Assembly (NCBI GenBank): GCA_018883975.1 | Contig: JAHLFD010000265.1 | Span: forward strand, 1 to 10,726 | DNA: 10,726 bases | Reading direction: 5' to 3' | Source of the DNA: Zhenhengia stercoravium | GTDB lineage: Bacteria > Bacillota > Clostridia > Lachnospirales > Cellulosilyticaceae | Shown here: positions 7,504 through 10,726 of the stretch, piece after piece | Layout of the letters: each line of letters starts with the position of its first letter | Position numbering within the stretch: position 1 is the stretch's first letter | Notes under the pieces: model-generated | Told to the model about the DNA's origin: nothing | What the model saw: the letters and a program-made list of their open reading frames with translations, nothing else | Database searches by the model: none | Program-made: the position numbers and the translations under genes

Positions 7504-8255
7504 TTTGAAGCCTCTCTAAATAAGTGGGTAAAGGTAGGATCATAAAGTTTTGATCGTTCATATCTATCTCCTAAAAACTCTCCTACTACAATAAGTGCTG
7601 TCTTCGTTAAATGATGCTCCTCTATCATCTGAGGCAACTTTTCAAGTGTACCTCTATACACCTTTTCCTCCGGCCAAGTCGCCTTATAGACAATAGCTAC
7701 GGGTGTCTCTAAGGTATACCCCCCCTTAAGTAATTCTTCTTTGACCTTGTCTGCTAGACTTATACTTAGGAAAATGACCATCGTAGCACCATGAGATGCT
7801 AGTAGCGCTAGCTCCTCCTTCTCTGGTACAGGCGTACGCCCTCCAGCTCGTGTTAAAATAACAGTTTGACTAACATCAGGTAAAGTATACTCTGCCTTTA
7901 GCGCTGCCGCAGCCCCGCAGAATGAGCTTACGCCAGGTACTACTTCATAATCTGCTCCATAGGTATCTAGAAGATCCATTTGCTCTCTGATTGCACCATA
8001 AATACTCGGGTCCCCTGTATGAAGACGGACTATCTTCTGTCCCTTTTTCCATGCTGTAACCATTTCTTCTATCACTTCTTCTAACGTCATAGAAGCACTA
8101 TCTAAAATAACAGCTTCCTCTTTACATACTTTGAGCAACTCTGGATTAACTAAAGAACCTGCATAAATCACTAAGTCGGCTTCACTAAGTAATCTCTGCC
8201 CCTTAACTGTAATTAACTCTACATCTCCTGGCCCTGCACCTATAAAATGAATCAT
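7500..8255 (-). CDS. cbiF: Cobalt-precorrin-4 C11-methyltransferase
   Basis: CbiF (CobM family) transfers a methyl group from SAM to C11 of cobalt-precorrin-4. The 251-residue protein is a full-length tetrapyrrole methylase with GAGPGD (6-11), YAGSLVNPELL (31-41), RLHTGDPSIYGA (77-88), VPGVSSFCGAAAAL (106-119) and ILTRAGGRTPVP (133-144). The last motif and YAGSLV are characteristic of CbiF rather than its paralogues CbiL, CbiH and CbiE. The ATG at 8255 lies 2 nt after the cbiL stop and has an AAAGGAG 9 nt upstream inside the end of cbiL. Its own stop overlaps the cbiG start. Nothing is truncated or unusual in composition. Confidence 0.97.
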   Translation of the reverse strand: MIHFIGAGPGDVELITVKGQRLLSEADLVIYAGSLVNPELLKVCKEEAVILDSASMTLEEVIEEMVTAWKKGQKIVRLHTGDPSIYGAIREQMDLLDTYGADYEVVPGVSSFCGAAAALKAEYTLPDVSQTVILTRAGGRTPVPEKEELALLASHGATMVIFLSISLADKVKEELLKGGYTLETPVAIVYKATWPEEKVYRGTLEKLPQMIEEHHLTKTALIVVGEFLGDRYERSKLYDPTFTHLFREASK

Positions 8256-8257
8256 TT

Positions 8258-8938
8258 CTATCTCTCCTTTACTACAACGACAGAAAAATAACTACTTTCT
8301 TCCACTGTATTTAGACTCTCATGAATTTTTTCATTGGGCATACTTGCACATTCTACTGCGCGTGCTCTTTCATATAAGCCTTTTTCTTTCAGATGCTGTT
8401 TAACCTTCTCCATGGATTTACCTGTCTTCATAAGCACCTTAGTCCCTTCTAAATCCAAATAGTCTTCCTTCCCCTTATAAGAAGCAGGGATAATATGTAA
8501 ACAGTCGCTTCCCTCGCATAAAGAGTCATTTAAAGCAGCAGCTACACTGCATATAGAAGAGATGCCGGGAATAATTTCTGTTTCATATCCCATCTCTTTT
8601 ATAAGACGATGAATATACATATATGTAGAATAAATAGTAGGATCACCTAATGTTAAGAACGCAATATCCTGTCCTTTATCTAAATATCCTTTAAGCTCAC
8701 TTGCTACTTCTTCATGCTGTTTTCTTAGGGCTTCTTTATCACGAATCATAGGCATATAGCAGTCAATGAGTGTTTGATTCTTAATAAATTCTTTTGCTAT
8801 ATTTAATGCGACCTGCTCTGAATCGCCTGATTTAGGTACTGCAACAACTTGACACTTCTGTATTGTCTCTACTGCTTTATAAGTCATTAGTTTTGGATCT
8901 CCTGGACCTACTCCCACACCGTATAGTTTTCCCTTCAT
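8258..8938 (-). CDS. cbiL: Cobalt-precorrin-2 C20-methyltransferase
   Basis: CbiL (CobI family) makes the first peripheral methylation after cobalt insertion, at C20, giving cobalt-precorrin-3. The protein has 226 residues with GVGPGDPKLM (9-18), VVAVPKS (31-37), LTLGDPTIYSTYMY (95-108) and IIPGISSICSVAAAL (122-136). These are the usual CbiL signatures of the tetrapyrrole-methylase fold. I placed the start at the ATG at 8938-8936 rather than the in-frame GTG at 8944. The GTG touches the Shine-Dalgarno GGAGG (8950-8946), whereas the ATG has a 7-nt spacer and forms the same ATGA overlap with the upstream gene seen at other junctions in this operon. Confidence 0.96.
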   Translation of the reverse strand: MKGKLYGVGVGPGDPKLMTYKAVETIQKCQVVAVPKSGDSEQVALNIAKEFIKNQTLIDCYMPMIRDKEALRKQHEEVASELKGYLDKGQDIAFLTLGDPTIYSTYMYIHRLIKEMGYETEIIPGISSICSVAAALNDSLCEGSDCLHIIPASYKGKEDYLDLEGTKVLMKTGKSMEKVKQHLKEKGLYERARAVECASMPNEKIHESLNTVEESSYFSVVVVKER

Positions 8939-10074
8939 TTCCACTCCTCCATCTGATAGTCTTTTAATATTTCTAATGCCTTATCAGTCTTACTAATAAC
9001 ACCCATTTCATTTGAAAACATGATAATTTGTACATTTACTTTGTGTTGTACCCTAAAATCTATATGCATTTTTATTTTATTCATGACACTTTGCATAGTA
9101 CTTTCAAAGCTACCCGCTTCTTTCAAGTGTCTCAAGGCTTCTTCTGTTGTCACGCTTTCCATAATTTGCTTAATAACATTGGCTTTACATCCACATAAAG
9201 CTCCATGAGCAGCAAGTACTTCCAATCTACCATCTGCATACCTAGAATGGGTATTCATAACCCCCGCTGCTACCTTAACTAACTTACCGCTATGCCCGAC
9301 AACTAAAACTTCTTCAAAGCCTAAATAAGCGATGTAGTCTAAAGCTTCACCTAAATAATTACTGTATTTAACAGCCTTATTTAAATCTAACCCCAACTTA
9401 TCCCTTGCAAAGTCCGCTCCATAATTACCAGGACAAATTAAAATACGTCTTTTACCAGCTGCATACTGCACATCTAATTCAGCTTTTATGGTATCAATAA
9501 GAGCCGCTTCACTCATAGGTTCTACAATCCCACTTGTTCCTAATATAGAAATACCTCCTACTATACCCAATCTAGGATTAAAAGTCTTCTTAGCTACTTC
9601 TTCACCCTCTGGCGCATAAATAATAACTTCTATCCCGCCACTATAACTTGCCTCATCACATACTTTTTTTACTTCTTCTTCAATCATTTTGTAAGGCGCA
9701 GGATTAATGGCAGCACCCCCCACAGGACATGCTAACCCTCTCATAGTGACTCTACCAATACCAATACCTCCATCAATATGGACCCCCTGTCCCTTACACC
9801 TTCTGACACTTGCATAAATCTTCATACCATGTGTTACATCTGGGTCATCTCCGGCATCTTTTACAACAGCGCAGCTGGCTACGTTCTGATTTCTCTCTAT
9901 ATCACACACTTCTAATGAAAGTGTAACCCCCTTAGGGGTTGTAAGCTTAACCTCACTCACTTCTTCATTCATCAAAAGCATTCTAGTAGCAGCCTTGACG
10001 CTAGCTGCTGCACAGCTTCCTGTCGTATATCCATATCTCAATATTTGTTGACCTTTTACAACATATGTATCCAT
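8935..10074 (-). CDS. cbiD: Cobalt-precorrin-5B C1-methyltransferase
   Basis: CbiD methylates C1 of cobalt-precorrin-5B in the anaerobic route and is unrelated to the tetrapyrrole-methylase fold of its neighbours. The 379-residue protein shows the family signatures in order: RYGYTTGSCAAA (13-24), VVKDAGDDPDVTHG (70-83), GGIGIGRVTMRGL (102-114), ISILGTSGIVEPMSE (175-189) and, further on, VVGHSGKLVKVAAGVMNTHS. I chose the ATG at 10074 because AAAGGAG (10088-10082) is 7 nt upstream; the in-frame TTG at 10080 is only 1 nt from that site. It is the first gene of the operon, directly behind the riboswitch terminator, so its expression depends on readthrough when B12 is scarce. The next gene starts within its stop codon. 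Confidence 0.97.
   Translation of the reverse strand: MDTYVVKGQQILRYGYTTGSCAAASVKAATRMLLMNEEVSEVKLTTPKGVTLSLEVCDIERNQNVASCAVVKDAGDDPDVTHGMKIYASVRRCKGQGVHIDGGIGIGRVTMRGLACPVGGAAINPAPYKMIEEEVKKVCDEASYSGGIEVIIYAPEGEEVAKKTFNPRLGIVGGISILGTSGIVEPMSEAALIDTIKAELDVQYAAGKRRILICPGNYGADFARDKLGLDLNKAVKYSNYLGEALDYIAYLGFEEVLVVGHSGKLVKVAAGVMNTHSRYADGRLEVLAAHGALCGCKANVIKQIMESVTTEEALRHLKEAGSFESTMQSVMNKIKMHIDFRVQHKVNVQIIMFSNEMGVISKTDKALEILKDYQMEEWK
8946..8950 (-). promoter_or_regulatory. Ribosome-binding site that decides the cbiL start
   Basis: GGAGG at 8950-8946 lies inside the last codons of cbiD. It is 7 nt from the ATG at 8938 but only 1 nt from the in-frame GTG at 8944, so the ATG, sharing ATGA with the cbiD stop, is the likely start. 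Confidence 0.8.
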
Positions 10075-10081
10075 AGGCAAA

Positions 10082-10088
10082 CTCCTTT
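10082..10088 (-). promoter_or_regulatory. Ribosome-binding site that decides the cbiD start
   Basis: AAAGGAG at 10088-10082 stands 7 nt before the ATG at 10074 and 1 nt before the in-frame TTG at 10080. The ATG is therefore preferred. The site lies about 10 nt beyond the terminator U-tract, outside the hairpin, which favours control at transcription rather than by hiding the ribosome-binding site. Confidence 0.8.
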
Positions 10089-10097
10089 TTTAGTTAT

Positions 10098-10127
10098 AAA
10101 AAAATCTCCCACTAAAAGTGGGAGATT
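10098..10127 (-). terminator. Riboswitch-controlled intrinsic terminator upstream of cbiD
   Basis: AATCTCCCACT (minus strand, 10127-10117) and AGTGGGAGATT (10113-10103) form a perfect 11-bp stem with a 3-nt loop. The run of seven T at 10104-10098 overlaps the base of the stem. It lies between the cobalamin aptamer and cbiD, 24 nt before the start codon, as expected for a B12 riboswitch that aborts transcription when the ligand is bound. Confidence 0.92.
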
Positions 10128-10130
10128 CAA

Positions 10131-10174
10131 TGTACGCTAAAATACATAACTGTTTTTCAGTTATGTTTCGTACA
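10131..10174 (-). promoter_or_regulatory. Hairpin between aptamer and terminator (possible antiterminator core)
   Basis: ACATAACTG (10166 to 10158 region on the minus strand) pairs perfectly with CAGTTATGT (10152-10144) around five A. An outer stem UGUACG (10174-10169) pairs with CGUACA (10136-10131). It directly precedes the terminator 5' arm. Its outer side can be prolonged by GGAG (10180-10177) with CUCC (10124-10121), which would compete with the terminator stem. The pairing is visible; the antiterminator role is inferred. Confidence 0.6.
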
Positions 10175-10204
10175 CCCTCCATCGCTCGTAGAGTTCATAG
10201 TGTT

Positions 10205-10366
10205 TTATTAAAAGGCAGGTCTTCTGACTTAGAATCATCAAAACGATGCCCTTCCCTTCTTTTTTTAAGAAAGTGGTTTATCATCGTTTCTCCTCATCAC
10301 AGCGGCGGGACCGTACAGCAATTGCATCTGTTTCCCTATTAAGCTAGTAAATAGCACCTCTAACAG
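10205..10366 (-). ncRNA. Cobalamin (B12) riboswitch aptamer
   Basis: The minus-strand leader carries the conserved cobalamin-riboswitch elements in order. AGAGGTGC is at 10361-10354. AATAGGGAAA (10340-10331) begins the core. The P5 stem ACAG/CUGU (10331-10328 with 10318-10315) closes a 9-nt loop. GGTCCCGCCGCTGTGA follows at 10312-10297. AAACGATG (10289-10282) pairs with CATCGTTT (10248-10241), enclosing CCACT and GGGAAGG. The canonical B12 box AGTCAGAAGACCTGCC is at 10229-10215. The GCCGCTGTGA segment differs by one base from the usual GCCACTGTGA. Position, strand and a downstream terminator all indicate ligand-induced premature termination of the cbi operon. The ends given are approximate. 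Confidence 0.96.
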
Positions 10367-10387
10367 TTATTAAGTTTTTCAAGTAGT

Positions 10388-10416
10388 ATATTAGTGCATC
10401 CTCTATGCCTTGTCAA
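10388..10416 (-). promoter_or_regulatory. Sigma-A-type promoter of the cobalamin operon
   Basis: TTGACA (10416-10411) is followed by exactly 17 nt and TAATAT (10393-10388). The -35 is perfect and the -10 is a good match. Transcription should begin near 10381, only about 15-20 nt before the aptamer, giving a leader of roughly 306 nt. The -35 box lies within the last codons of the upstream helicase gene, whose stop is at 10405-10403. Confidence 0.85.
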
Positions 10417-10726
10417 CGCTTCCCTTCTTCACAGCTTCTTCTAAGAAAGGACTAATCTGGCCTTTATAAATAAAGGAAAGTCTATGAAGCGCTCTTGTGG
10501 TCGCAATATATAAAAGTTGTTTATCAAAAGCTTCTTTATAATGCTCAGCGTTTGCATCATAAACAACGACACCATCATATTCTAATCCTTTTGCCATATA
10601 AATTGGCATAATGAGAATACCTTTTTCAAGTATCGTATCATCTGAAGATAAAATACTTAACTCTAACTGGTCTTTTAAAGCTTCATAGGCTTCATGTACC
10701 TCACCTTTTGTTTTACACAAGATAGC
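10403..10726 (-). CDS. C-terminal end of a UvrD/HelD-type superfamily 1 helicase (start off window)
   Basis: The frame is open from the right edge and ends at a TAG at 10405-10403, showing the last 107 residues. AILCKT at the edge looks like the conserved stretch of helicase motif IV. IMPIYMAKGLEYDGVVVYDA (39-58) matches motif V and LLYIATTRALHRL (71-83) matches motif VI, with its arginine contacting ATP. The short tail after motif VI and the YIATTRALHRL wording fit the HelD/helicase-IV-like group of Firmicutes, which releases stalled RNA polymerase from DNA, rather than PcrA, which has a longer tail. The N-terminal ATPase motifs are not visible, so HelD is a preference and not proven. The TTG at 10720 is not a real start because the frame continues upstream. 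No terminator separates this gene from the cobalamin promoter. Confidence 0.85.
   Translation of the reverse strand, partial: AILCKTKGEVHEAYEALKDQLELSILSSDDTILEKGILIMPIYMAKGLEYDGVVVYDANAEHYKEAFDKQLLYIATTRALHRLSFIYKGQISPFLEEAVKKGSVDKA

Noticed and set aside
10118..10342. A 74-codon plus-strand open frame
   Set aside because: It lies antisense over the riboswitch and hairpins, has no recognisable domain, and its sequence is fully explained by the structured RNA on the other strand.

Overview
The window is low-GC, Gram-positive-type DNA and almost certainly comes from an anaerobic member of the Clostridia, possibly Lachnospirales. The evidence is AT-rich coding sequence, strong AGGAGG-type ribosome-binding sites, consensus TTGACA-17-TATAAT-type promoters, U-tailed intrinsic terminators, a clostridial DUF3793 protein and the oxygen-independent (cbi) cobalamin pathway. 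I cannot name the genus. Every gene lies on the minus strand, so the biology reads from high to low coordinates.

Layout in transcription order. (1) 10726-10403: the last 107 residues of a UvrD/HelD-type superfamily 1 helicase. (2) 10416-10075: a sigma-A promoter whose -35 box lies inside the helicase 3' end, then a long leader holding a cobalamin (B12) riboswitch, an intervening hairpin and an intrinsic terminator just before the first gene. (3) 10074-1766: a tight eight-gene operon, cbiD-cbiL-cbiF-cbiG-cbiH-cbiJ-cbiET-cbiAC, ending at a terminator at 1764-1726. (4) 1685-480: the primary sigma factor gene rpoD with its own consensus promoter, a probable TTG start and a strong terminator. (5) 399-1: the N-terminal 133 residues of a DUF3793 protein, running off the left edge.

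How the genes work together. The operon encodes the block from cobalt-precorrin-2 to cob(II)yrinate a,c-diamide. CbiL methylates C20, CbiH methylates C17 with ring contraction, CbiF methylates C11, CbiG opens the lactone and removes the two-carbon unit, CbiD methylates C1, CbiJ reduces the ring, CbiET methylates C5 and C15 and decarboxylates the C12 acetate, and the CbiC part migrates a methyl group before the CbiA part amidates the a and c side chains. Ten activities are carried by eight polypeptides because cbiE/cbiT and cbiA/cbiC are fused. Cobalt chelation, uroporphyrinogen III methylation, adenosylation, the remaining amidations and nucleotide-loop assembly are not encoded here. B12 itself should shut the operon down through the riboswitch-terminator.

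Most points of interest are in the wiring: the cbiA-cbiC fusion, a 53-nt out-of-frame overlap at cbiET/cbiAC beside an A6 tract that masks an ATGA junction, a plausible terminator/antiterminator model for the leader, and an rpoD gene sitting between two terminators with no dnaG beside it. I see no mobile element, CRISPR array, tRNA or rRNA.
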